A DNA stretch of 64,000 bases, taken from contig NZ_CP142685.1 in assembly GCF_045689735.1 (NCBI RefSeq), positions 1-64,000 of the forward strand, in the 5' to 3' direction. Position 1 is the stretch's first letter; each line of letters opens with the position of its first letter. Shown piece after piece: positions 35,245-42,947 of this stretch. Source of the stretch: Halothiobacillus sp045689735. Its GTDB lineage: Bacteria > Pseudomonadota > Gammaproteobacteria > Halothiobacillales > Halothiobacillaceae. A program made the translations under genes and the position numbers. The notes under the pieces are model-generated. The model was not told the origin of the DNA. It was given only the letters and a program-made list of their open reading frames with translations, and did no database searches.

Positions 35245-36018
35245 ATGACGCTGGCCAAGCGGATCATTCCCTGCCTGGATGTTGCCGAAGGGCGGGTCGT
35301 CAAGGGTGTGCAGTTCGAGTCGCTGCGCGATGCGGGCGATCCGGTCGAAGCCGCGCGGCGGTACAACGAAGAAGGGGCGGATGAGCTCACCTTCCTGGAT
35401 ATTTCCGCCTCGCACGAAGGGCGCGAAACCATGCGGCATGTGGTCGAACGGGTCGCTGAGCAGGTGTTCATCCCGCTGACGGTTGGTGGCGGAATTCGTG
35501 CGCTGGCCGATGTGCGGCGGTTGCTCAATGCCGGCGCAGATAAGGTTTCGATCAACACTGCCGCAGTCACCCATCCTGATCTGGTGCGTGAAATCGCGGA
35601 TTCCGTCGGTGCTCAGTGCCTTGTCGTGGCCATCGATGCCCGCCGGGTGAGCCCGCCCGATGCGCCGCCGCGCTGGGAAATTTTTACCCACGGCGGACGC
35701 AAGCCCACGGGACTGGATGCGGTGGACTGGGCGATTCGCATGGCCGAGTACGGTGCCGGCGAGCTCTTGGTCACCAGCATGGATCGAGACGGCACCAAGC
35801 AAGGCTTTGATCTGGCCTTGACGCGCGCGATCGCCGATGCGGTGCCGGTGCCGGTGATTGCCTCTGGGGGCGTGGGGAACCTCGATCATCTGACGGAGGG
35901 CGTGCGTGAGGGCCATGCCGATGCGGTGCTGGCGGCCAGCATCTTCCACTTCGGCACCTATCGAATCCGCGAAGCGAAAGAGAACATGGCCGCTGCCGGG
36001 ATTACCGTGCGTCTTTAG
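35245..36018 (+). CDS. hisF: Imidazole glycerol phosphate synthase, cyclase subunit
   Basis: Cyclase subunit that closes the imidazole ring using ammonia from HisH. The 257-residue barrel begins MTLAKRIIPCLDV with the catalytic Asp, and has LTVGGGIR, the second catalytic Asp in TSMDRDGTKQGFD and the phosphate loop IASGGVGN. GGAGGGG precedes the ATG at 35245. A longer open frame starts inside hisA and is rejected. Confidence 0.96.
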   Translation: MTLAKRIIPCLDVAEGRVVKGVQFESLRDAGDPVEAARRYNEEGADELTFLDISASHEGRETMRHVVERVAEQVFIPLTVGGGIRALADVRRLLNAGADKVSINTAAVTHPDLVREIADSVGAQCLVVAIDARRVSPPDAPPRWEIFTHGGRKPTGLDAVDWAIRMAEYGAGELLVTSMDRDGTKQGFDLALTRAIADAVPVPVIASGGVGNLDHLTEGVREGHADAVLAASIFHFGTYRIREAKENMAAAGITVRL

Positions 36019-36062
36019 GGGCGGCTCGGTATAATTTTCGCTCCATGCCACAGGAATCATCT

Positions 36063-36467
36063 ATGTGTCACCCCGAAACGCCCGCCGACGATTGGCGTGC
36101 TGCGATCGCTTGGAATGAAGATGGGCTGGTGCCGGTGATCGCGCAGGATGCCGCATCCGGCCGTGTGCTGATGTTCGCCTGGATGAATCGTGAGGCGCTG
36201 GAGCAAACCATCAGCCGAGGTGAGGCCGTGTATTTTTCCCGTTCCCGGCAGCGGCTGTGGCATAAAGGCGAGCAAAGCGGCCATGTGCAGCGGGTGCATT
36301 CGGTGCATCTGGATTGCGATGGGGATGCCTTGCTGCTGAAAATCGAACAAATCAGTGGGATTGCCTGTCACACGGGGCGCGAAAGTTGTTTTTACCGCCA
36401 ATGGGTCGATGGCCACTGGCAGATTACCGATCCCGTGCTGAAATCTCCGGAAGACATTTATGGCTGA
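36063..36467 (+). CDS. hisI: Phosphoribosyl-AMP cyclohydrolase
   Basis: Third step of histidine synthesis. The 134-residue monofunctional protein has VLMFAWMNREAL, YFSRSRQRLWHKGE, the metal-binding HLDCDGDALL and GIACHTGRESCFYR. The ATG at 36063 has AGGA seven bases upstream; an in-frame ATG at 36045 lacks this. It overlaps hisE by eight bases. Confidence 0.95.
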   Translation: MCHPETPADDWRAAIAWNEDGLVPVIAQDAASGRVLMFAWMNREALEQTISRGEAVYFSRSRQRLWHKGEQSGHVQRVHSVHLDCDGDALLLKIEQISGIACHTGRESCFYRQWVDGHWQITDPVLKSPEDIYG

Positions 36468-36795
36468 TTCCTGCCCTGACGATATCCTGGGCGAACTGAT
36501 GCAGGTGATCCGCGCCCGACGCGGATCTGACCCCTCGGCGTCCTATGTGGCACAATTGTTCGCCAAAGGGCGCGCCAAGATCGCCCAGAAAGTCGGTGAA
36601 GAAGGCGTCGAGGCGGCTCTGGCCGCCGTCGGTGGCGATACCGAGGAAATCATCAAAGAGTTGGCCGATCTGTGGTTTCACAGCCTGGTGCTGCTGGCGG
36701 ATGCGGGTCTGAGCCACGAGCAGGTGCTCGATGAGCTGGGGCGCCGGTTCGGGCTTTCGGGTTTGGCGGAGAAGGCCGCGCGTTCTCGGTCATGA
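36460..36795 (+). CDS. hisE: Phosphoribosyl-ATP pyrophosphatase
   Basis: Second step of histidine synthesis. The 111-residue protein shows the all-alpha MazG-like pattern: SYVAQLFAKGRAKIAQKVGEEGVE, with the Glu/Asp metal site completed by EEIIKELADLWFHSLVLL. It is separate from hisI here, overlapping it by eight bases. tatA follows after 63 bp, a linkage common in Proteobacteria. Confidence 0.94.
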   Translation: MADSCPDDILGELMQVIRARRGSDPSASYVAQLFAKGRAKIAQKVGEEGVEAALAAVGGDTEEIIKELADLWFHSLVLLADAGLSHEQVLDELGRRFGLSGLAEKAARSRS

Positions 36796-36858
36796 CTGGT
36801 GCCGGGACTGCGGATTCGATGAATGGCGTAATTTTGAAGCAAGATTGAGGAGCACATC

Positions 36859-37131
36859 ATGGGTAGTTTTAGCATTTGGCATTGGCTGGTGATTCTGGCC
36901 ATCGTGTTGTTATTGTTCGGCACCAAGCGCCTGAAAAACCTCGGTTCCGATTTGGGTGGCGCCATCAAGGGCTTCAAGAGCGCCGTGAAGGATGACGAGA
37001 AAAAAGAGGCCGATGCATCGTCTGCCGCGCCGGAATCCATACCGCATAAAACGGCCGATGCCAGCCGCGTGATCGAAGGGGAAGCCGTGCGCCGTGAGGG
37101 TGCCTCTTCAGATCAGAACAAACCCAGCTAA
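36859..37131 (+). CDS. tatA: Sec-independent translocase protein TatA
   Basis: Pore-forming subunit of twin-arginine export. The 90-residue protein has one N-terminal helix (SIWHWLVILAIVLLLFGTKRL), the hinge FGTKRLKNLGSDLGGAIKGFK and an amphipathic helix, followed by a variable tail. It opens the tatABC set directly after the his genes, with GAGGAG before the ATG. Confidence 0.95.
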   Translation: MGSFSIWHWLVILAIVLLLFGTKRLKNLGSDLGGAIKGFKSAVKDDEKKEADASSAAPESIPHKTADASRVIEGEAVRREGASSDQNKPS

Positions 37132-37165
37132 GGGTTCGTCGGACTGCAGGGCTTAAGGGGACGGC

Positions 37166-37711
37166 GTGTTCGGATTCAGCATTTGGGAAGTATTCCTGAT
37201 TCTGGTGATTGCCTTGCTGGTGGTCGGGCCAGAGCGCTTGCCCGGTCTTGCGCGCAGCATCGGCACCTGGGTGCGCAAGATCAAAAAATTTGTGGCCAAT
37301 GCCAAGGCGGAACTCGACAGCGAATTCAACTTGCAGGATATGAAGTCCCTGCTGAATTCTCAGGAGTCCGAAATCGCCAAGCTGCGTGCCCTGGTCGAAG
37401 AAACGCGCCAGGAAGTGCAGGATACCGGGCGTCACATGCTGTCTGCCGTGGATTCGGCGAAAGCCAGCGTCACGGCTACGGTGCCTGCCGCGAGCGCTGT
37501 GGCTGAGGCCGAAGCGGCACCATCGGCGCCCGCCACCGAGGCGTCCGAAGCCCCGTCATCCCCGCAGGCTTTGTCCTTTGAAGAAGAAATTCGGGCGATG
37601 GAGGCGGAGTCGGGGCAAACCTTCGTTCGACCGTTTGCCGCGCCGCCCCAGGATCCGCCGATGCCCGAATCCTCGACGAAACCATCACCGCAACCTCCGA
37701 CTGCATCATGA
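37166..37711 (+). CDS. tatB: Sec-independent translocase protein TatB
   Basis: Receptor-complex partner of TatC. The 181-residue protein starts at a GTG (37166) with MFGFSIWEVFLILVIALLVVGPERLPGLAR, the TatB signature including the Glu-Arg-Leu-Pro hinge. A charged amphipathic helix (KIKKFVANAKAELDSEFN) and an Ala/Pro/Glu-rich tail follow. The stop overlaps the tatC start as ATGA. Confidence 0.94.
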   Translation: MFGFSIWEVFLILVIALLVVGPERLPGLARSIGTWVRKIKKFVANAKAELDSEFNLQDMKSLLNSQESEIAKLRALVEETRQEVQDTGRHMLSAVDSAKASVTATVPAASAVAEAEAAPSAPATEASEAPSSPQALSFEEEIRAMEAESGQTFVRPFAAPPQDPPMPESSTKPSPQPPTAS

Positions 37712-38736
37712 GTGATTCTGACGCGCGTCGAGATTTGCCGCCGCCCCCCGAGCCGTCACCGCCGGTCGAAGAGGGGTTGAGTGGTTTTCTGAGCCACCTG
37801 GTCGAATTGCGCAACCGCCTGTTGAAGTCGGTGCTGGTGGTCTTGCTGCTTTTTTTGGCGCTGTTCCCGCTGCGTAATGAATTGTTTACCTTGCTGGCTG
37901 ACCCGTTATCCCGCCATATGCCGGCCGGGACGACGCTGATTGCCGTTCAGGTGGCCTCGCCCTTTTTTATCCCGCTGAAACTCACGGCGTTGGCGGCCGT
38001 TTTCATTGCCATTCCGTATTTGTTGTATCAACTCTGGGCCTTCATTGCGCCGGGGCTCTATCAACACGAGCGCAAGCTGGTGGCACCCTTGGTATTTTCC
38101 AGCACGATTCTTTTCTATCTGGGCGCCTCGTTTGCGTTTTTCGTCGTCTTCCCGATTGTGTTCGGGTTTTTAGCCACAGCGGGGCCTCATGATGTGAATT
38201 TCGCCCCGGATATTGGCGAATATCTGAGCTTTGTGACCTCGCTCTTTTTTGCGTTTGGTTTCGTCTTTGAAGTCCCGGTTGCGATTGTCCTCTTGGTCAT
38301 CGTGGGGGTGTTGACGCCAGACAAACTCGTTGAGTTTCGCCGGTATGCGATTTTGGTGGCCTTCATCATTGCCGCGATTCTGACGCCGCCGGATGTGCTG
38401 TCGCAGTTCATGATGGCGATCCCGATCATTCTGCTCTACGAATTTGGTTTGCTGGTGAGCCGGTTCGTCTATAAGGCGAAACTGGCGCGCGCGGCGGCGC
38501 TGGAGGTCGAAGAGGCGGCGGCCGCAGCGGCCGAGGAAGATGCCACCACCACGGCGCGGCATGCTGCCTATGAAGCGGCGCCGGAGCACGCAACGACGGG
38601 AACCGATGCGTCTTGGGATATCGATCGGGCATTGGATGAGGCTGAGGCAGCGCAGCGCGCCCTCGATGCGCCGCCCGAGAAGCCTCCAACGCCTGACACA
38701 CCGCCGGATGCACCGGAACCCCCGCGTCCGACCTGA
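37708..38736 (+). CDS. tatC: Sec-independent translocase protein TatC with extended C-terminus
   Basis: Polytopic receptor for twin-arginine signals. It has six transmembrane helices, the N-terminal HLVELRNRLLKS and the conserved VASPFFIPLKLTALAAVFIAIPYLLYQLWAFIAPGLYQHERK. The 342-residue length exceeds the usual 250-260. About 85 residues after the last helix form an Ala/Glu-rich, then Pro-rich cytoplasmic tail (from about 258) with no recognisable domain. It overlaps tatB by four bases. Confidence 0.94.
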   Translation: MSDSDARRDLPPPPEPSPPVEEGLSGFLSHLVELRNRLLKSVLVVLLLFLALFPLRNELFTLLADPLSRHMPAGTTLIAVQVASPFFIPLKLTALAAVFIAIPYLLYQLWAFIAPGLYQHERKLVAPLVFSSTILFYLGASFAFFVVFPIVFGFLATAGPHDVNFAPDIGEYLSFVTSLFFAFGFVFEVPVAIVLLVIVGVLTPDKLVEFRRYAILVAFIIAAILTPPDVLSQFMMAIPIILLYEFGLLVSRFVYKAKLARAAALEVEEAAAAAAEEDATTTARHAAYEAAPEHATTGTDASWDIDRALDEAEAAQRALDAPPEKPPTPDTPPDAPEPPRPT

Positions 38737-38801
38737 TTTGCTGTTTGTTCTGGCTCGGCGGTGATCCTGCCTTGTCTGACTCTATTGAAGGAACCTACCC
38801 C

Positions 38802-40343
38802 ATGGCCCGTACTGCCCCTCGAAGTCCTGTTTTGTTGGTCATCATGGATGGCGTGGGGGTGAACCCCAGCCGAGAAAATAACGCGGTTGCGCTGGCGGCC
38901 ACCCCCAATCTCGATCATTTGTTCGCCCATCATCCGCATACGGTGATCGAAGCCTCCGGGCGTGCCTGCGGCTTGCCGGATGGGCAAATGGGTAATTCCG
39001 AGGTGGGGCATCTCACCCTGGGCTGCGGGGATTTGATTCGTCAAGATCTGGTGCGCATCGATGATGCCATCGCCGATGGCAGCTTCTTCACCAATGATGC
39101 CCTGGTCGAGGCGGCACAGAAGGCCGCCGCCGCCCGGCGTCCCCTGCATTTGATCGGCCTGGTGTCCGATGGCGGGGTGCATAGTCACCTCAATCACTTG
39201 TTCGCGCTGATCGAACTGGCCAGCCAGCATGGTGCCCGCCCCCTGGTGCACATGATTACCGATGGGCGCGATACGGCACCGAAGAGCGCCATTTCCTACC
39301 TGCCCGCGCTGGAGGAGCGCCTAGCCGCCGTGGGGGGCGCGATTGCCAGCATCAGCGGCCGGTATTATGCGATGGATCGGGATCAGCGCTGGGAACGCAC
39401 CGAGCGCGCTTGGCGGGTGATTGTGCGCGGTGAAGGCGATCACTTTGCTACCGCGCGCGAGGCGCTGGAAGCGGCTTATGCGGCGGGCACCACGGATGAG
39501 TTTCTGTCACCTGCGCGTCTCGCGGCGTTCGAACCAATTCAAACCGGCGATTCGGTGATCTTTTTCAACTTCCGGAATGATCGCCCGCGGCAATTGACGG
39601 AAGCACTCGCGCAACCCACATTCAGCGGGTTTGATCGGGGCGACTATACCCGCGTACTGGTGACCTGTCTGACGGAATACGATCCCCGTTTTCTTTCGCC
39701 GATTGGTTTTGCGCCCGAGCGACCCAAAAATGTGCTGGCGGAAATCATCAGCCAGGCCGGAATCAAGCAGTTTCACTGTGCGGAGACCGAGAAATACGCG
39801 CATGTCACCTTTTTCTTCAACGGTGGAAAAGAGGCGCCCTTTGCCGGTGAAGATCGCTATATGGCGCCCTCGCCGAAGGTGGCGACCTATGATTTACAGC
39901 CGGAAATGAGCGCGCGGGAAGTCGGGGATGCGACGATCGCGGCGATCGAGCGCGAAGAATATGGCTTCGTGCTGGTCAACTTTGCCAATGGGGACATGGT
40001 CGGTCACACGGCGGTACGGGATGCGGTGATCAAGGCCGTTGAGACCGTGGATACCGAGGTGGGGCGGCTGGTGGCCGCGGCGCGCGCGAAAGGCTACGCG
40101 GTCATTCTCACCGCCGATCACGGCAACTGCGATGAAATGGTCGATCCGGTCAGCGGGGAGCCCCATACCCAACACACGGTGTACCCCGTGCCCTGTATCG
40201 TGATCGATGATCAGCGACCCCGCCTGCGCACCGGTGGCGGCATTGCCAATATTGCTGCGACCGTGCTGGAACTGATGGGCTTGCCGGTGCCGAAGAAAAT
40301 GAAACGCTCGTTGATTCTCACGGCGGGCAGCGGCAACGAATAA
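38802..40343 (+). CDS. gpmI: 2,3-bisphosphoglycerate-independent phosphoglycerate mutase
   Basis: Interconverts 3- and 2-phosphoglycerate using two Mn ions. The 513-residue protein has the first metal Asp in LLVIMDGVGVN, the phosphorylated Ser S66 in GNSEVGHL, HSHLNHLFALI, TDGRDTAP and the late metal ligands ANGDMVGHT and TADHGNCDEM. The ATG at 38802 follows AAGGA; the frame upstream to 38745 lacks homology. Confidence 0.96.
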   Translation: MARTAPRSPVLLVIMDGVGVNPSRENNAVALAATPNLDHLFAHHPHTVIEASGRACGLPDGQMGNSEVGHLTLGCGDLIRQDLVRIDDAIADGSFFTNDALVEAAQKAAAARRPLHLIGLVSDGGVHSHLNHLFALIELASQHGARPLVHMITDGRDTAPKSAISYLPALEERLAAVGGAIASISGRYYAMDRDQRWERTERAWRVIVRGEGDHFATAREALEAAYAAGTTDEFLSPARLAAFEPIQTGDSVIFFNFRNDRPRQLTEALAQPTFSGFDRGDYTRVLVTCLTEYDPRFLSPIGFAPERPKNVLAEIISQAGIKQFHCAETEKYAHVTFFFNGGKEAPFAGEDRYMAPSPKVATYDLQPEMSAREVGDATIAAIEREEYGFVLVNFANGDMVGHTAVRDAVIKAVETVDTEVGRLVAAARAKGYAVILTADHGNCDEMVDPVSGEPHTQHTVYPVPCIVIDDQRPRLRTGGGIANIAATVLELMGLPVPKKMKRSLILTAGSGNE

Positions 40344-40373
40344 GACCCGATCCGGCGCATTACGGATTGCCCC

Positions 40374-40400
40374 ACACCCGAATGGGCTAACCGCGGGTGT
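40374..40400. terminator. Hairpin between convergent gpmI and fetB
   Basis: ACACCCG (40374-40380) pairs with CGGGTGT (40394-40400) across a 13-base loop, inside the 63-bp gap between two converging genes. T-runs are weak, so it is only a possible terminator. Confidence 0.4.
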
Positions 40401-40406
40401 CCGGTT

Positions 40407-41207
40407 TCAGTGTTTTGGGGGCGCGAGCCGATCCAGCCTCAGTCGTTCCCGGGTGTCAAACAAGCGATGTGCGCCAAAATGCACGGCCAGCAGCGCGCCA
40501 AATCCGGTGGCTGCCGTAATGAGCAGCATGATCAGAATTTGGTAGCGCACGGCTTCGAGCGGAGGCGCCCCGGCTAGAATCTGCCCGGTCATCATCCCCG
40601 GCAGGCTGATCACCCCGGCGGCGGCCAGCATATTCAGGGTGGGGATTAACCCGGCGCGTACCGCATCCCGCTTCAGGGGGCGCATGGCCTGATCGGCGGT
40701 TTGCCCGAGCAGCAGGCGTCCCTCGATGGCGGCACGGCTGCTGGCCGCCATCTGCGTGAGGTGGTTCAGGGCAAGGCCGATACCGGTCATGGTGTTGCCG
40801 AGAATCATGCCGAGCAGCGGAATCGCATATTGCGGGGTGAACCACGGGGTGGGTTGAACCACCAGCACCAAGGCAAACACCGTGACACTCGCGGCGGTCG
40901 CGCCCATCGAGACAAGGCCAATGCTGTAGCCCTGCCAGCCGGTGAGCCGCCGTTTCTGCCGGGCGATGACCTCGTAACTGGCCAGCAGCAGCATCACCGT
41001 CGCCATCAACAGCACCCAGCCCAGGGATTCGGCGGCGAAGAGCGCCTTGAGCACCCAACCGACCAACAGAAGTTGAGCCACCATGCGCAGGCTGCCGATG
41101 AGCAGGCTCCGCGTCAATTGCAAACCGTGCCAGAGCTGTACTACGCCTAGCGCTAATACGAGGCTGCCCGCGAGCAATAAATCCGTGGCCGAGAGGGTTT
41201 CGATCAT
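40407..41207 (-). CDS. fetB: FetB-type ABC transporter permease (UPF0014)
   Basis: Membrane subunit of the FetAB (YbbL/YbbM) system, linked to iron export and peroxide resistance in E. coli. The 266-residue protein has about seven hydrophobic segments and the family pattern GSLRMVAQLLLVGWVL, PLLGMILGNTMTGIGLALN and GVISLPGMMTGQILAGAPPLEAVRYQ. It overlaps the ATPase gene by four bases. The substrate assignment is by family only. Confidence 0.88.
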   Translation of the reverse strand: MIETLSATDLLLAGSLVLALGVVQLWHGLQLTRSLLIGSLRMVAQLLLVGWVLKALFAAESLGWVLLMATVMLLLASYEVIARQKRRLTGWQGYSIGLVSMGATAASVTVFALVLVVQPTPWFTPQYAIPLLGMILGNTMTGIGLALNHLTQMAASSRAAIEGRLLLGQTADQAMRPLKRDAVRAGLIPTLNMLAAAGVISLPGMMTGQILAGAPPLEAVRYQILIMLLITAATGFGALLAVHFGAHRLFDTRERLRLDRLAPPKH

Positions 41208-41803
41208 ATGGACTCCGCTGCGGTCAGTTCGATGCTTTCCCCGCCTAAAACCCGGCGCTCCTCAGCGTCGTGGCTGACCCAAAGCGCCGCTGCCGCCTGT
41301 TCGCGCACATAGTGCTGCACCAGCAGCCGCATGCGCGCTGCATTGTGGGCATCCAGATTGGCGGTGGGCTCATCCAGCAGCAGTACCCGTGGTTTTAAGA
41401 CCAGCGCGCGCAGTAGCGCCAGACGCTGCCGTTCGCCGGTTGAGAGATGCTCGACAGGGGTATCCAACAGAGAGGGGGCAAGGGCTAGGGCTTCCAGCCA
41501 GCGCGGATCGGGTGCCTCGGCAAAATGCGCGCGGGCGGAATCGGCCCACCAGGCCGGTTCGGCCGGCACATAGCCGACCACTTGCCGCCAAGCGGCGGGC
41601 TTGAATGCGGTTTGAGGTTGGCCATCCAGCCGCACCTCGCCCTGATGAGGCGCGAGATCTGCCAATGCCCGCAGGAACTGGCTTTTGCCAACCCCGGAAG
41701 CGCCAAACAGGGTGATGATTTGTGCGGAGCGCAAAACGAGTGTGACCGGCTGATACGCCACACCACCGTTGGGCGCGGCACAGACGGCGCATACCTCAAG
41801 CAT
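41204..41803 (-). CDS. fetA: FetA-type ABC transporter ATP-binding protein
   Basis: ATPase partner of FetB. The 199-residue protein has Walker A GASGVGKS, the Q-loop region GYVPAEPAWW (Pro in place of the usual Gln-rich form), signature LSTGERQRLALLRAL and Walker B VLLLDEPTANLD with H-loop WVSHD. The ATG at 41803 has GGAG nine bases upstream. A TTG at 41818 lies in the U-tract of the neighbouring terminator and is rejected. Confidence 0.88.
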   Translation of the reverse strand: MLEVCAVCAAPNGGVAYQPVTLVLRSAQIITLFGASGVGKSQFLRALADLAPHQGEVRLDGQPQTAFKPAAWRQVVGYVPAEPAWWADSARAHFAEAPDPRWLEALALAPSLLDTPVEHLSTGERQRLALLRALVLKPRVLLLDEPTANLDAHNAARMRLLVQHYVREQAAAALWVSHDAEERRVLGGESIELTAAESI

Positions 41804-41816
41804 CGTTCGAGTCTCC

Positions 41817-41847
41817 AAATAAAAACCGCCGATGATTGATCGGCGGT
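41817..41847 (-). terminator. Intrinsic terminator of the dihaem cytochrome gene
   Basis: A nine-base stem ACCGCCGAT/ATCGGCGGT (41825-41833 and 41839-41847) with loop GATTG is followed on the minus strand by a U-rich tail (41825-41817). It lies 26 bp beyond the cytochrome stop and just before fetA. Confidence 0.85.
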
Positions 41848-41872
41848 CGGGGTTCTGGAGAGGCCGCAGGGT

Positions 41873-42781
41873 TTATTCTGTGGCGGCGGCAAACTTGTCG
41901 TGACCTGAACCCATCAAGGAAATATAAGCGGCCAACGCATCGATTTCATTATCGGTCATGTGTTTGGCTTGCGGAATCATCGCGTAGGATTTCGCGCCCA
42001 TTTGCTGGCCTTTCCGGTAGATCTTCAGCAGGGAAATGACGGTGTCATAAGGCAGCCCGGCAATTTTTGGCGCACCGAAGAGTTTGCCCCCTTCGCCGTC
42101 CATGCCGTGGCAGACGGCGCAACTGGAGAACATGGCATGCCCCCAGGCCACGACATCGCTGGATACCACTTTGGGGGCGGCCGGCGCAGCGGGTGCGGCA
42201 GCAGCAGGCGCGGCTCCGCCGGTGGCTGGGGCGGCAGCGCTGGTTTTCCCACCGAGTTCAGCAATGTAGGCGGCGAGATCGTTGATATCGGCATCCGACA
42301 AACCAGCGGCCTGTGGTGCCATCGTGCTGTAGCGGGCACCGCCCAGGCCGTGCTTGGCGAGGTAATCTTTATCGCCTTTCTTGAAGGCCTGCAGAATGGC
42401 TGCGGCATCGGCGGCGGAAAGCTTGGTTAGGTCGGGGAAGGCACCGCCATTGCCGTGGCCATCGGCACCGTGACAGGCTGCACAGGTGGCGAATTTGGTT
42501 TTGCCTGCGGCGGCATCGCCCGTGCTGCCACTGGCGGCTGGCGCTGCTGAGGCCGCGGGGGCGGCAGCAGCCGGAGCTGCGGCTGTCGCGGGTGTCGGCG
42601 CGGCTTTTAGATCACTGGCTGGAACGACGACCGGGGCATAGGCGTCTTTGTAGGATTCCCGCGTGACGACATGCACGAGCGAAGTGACCAGATAGTACAC
42701 TGCGGCCAAGAGCAGAATCGATGCGACGAAACCGACGAATTTTGCGCTGGAATCGACTTTTGGGTTATGACCATCAGCCAC
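41873..42781 (-). CDS. Membrane-anchored dihaem cytochrome c
   Basis: Electron carrier facing the periplasm. The start is a GTG at 42781 with an excellent GGAGG site, giving 302 residues: MADGHNPKVDSS, then one transmembrane anchor (about 15-38, FVGFVASILLLAAVYYLVTSLV), an Ala/Pro linker (about 58-88), haem motif CAACH (100-104), a second Ala/Pro linker (about 181-203) and haem motif CAVCH (221-225). Axial Met candidates are in YSTMAPQ and YAMIPQAKHM. The form resembles CcoP-like or c5-type double cytochromes, but no oxidase genes adjoin it. The open frame upstream to 42856 is not used. Confidence 0.85.
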   Translation of the reverse strand: MADGHNPKVDSSAKFVGFVASILLLAAVYYLVTSLVHVVTRESYKDAYAPVVVPASDLKAAPTPATAAAPAAAAPAASAAPAASGSTGDAAAGKTKFATCAACHGADGHGNGGAFPDLTKLSAADAAAILQAFKKGDKDYLAKHGLGGARYSTMAPQAAGLSDADINDLAAYIAELGGKTSAAAPATGGAAPAAAAPAAPAAPKVVSSDVVAWGHAMFSSCAVCHGMDGEGGKLFGAPKIAGLPYDTVISLLKIYRKGQQMGAKSYAMIPQAKHMTDNEIDALAAYISLMGSGHDKFAAATE

Positions 42782-42947
42782 GATAACCTCCACAACAACT
42801 GGATGAAAACAGAAAACAGGTTGGCGGCACGCGGGTGTCGCACACACAATAAGCACTGCGCTTTGAACGCGGCGAAGACGCGGATGCGAAATTATACCGA
42901 TGATCAGTCATTTGGCACATATAAAGCCCGAATAACCCCATATATTT

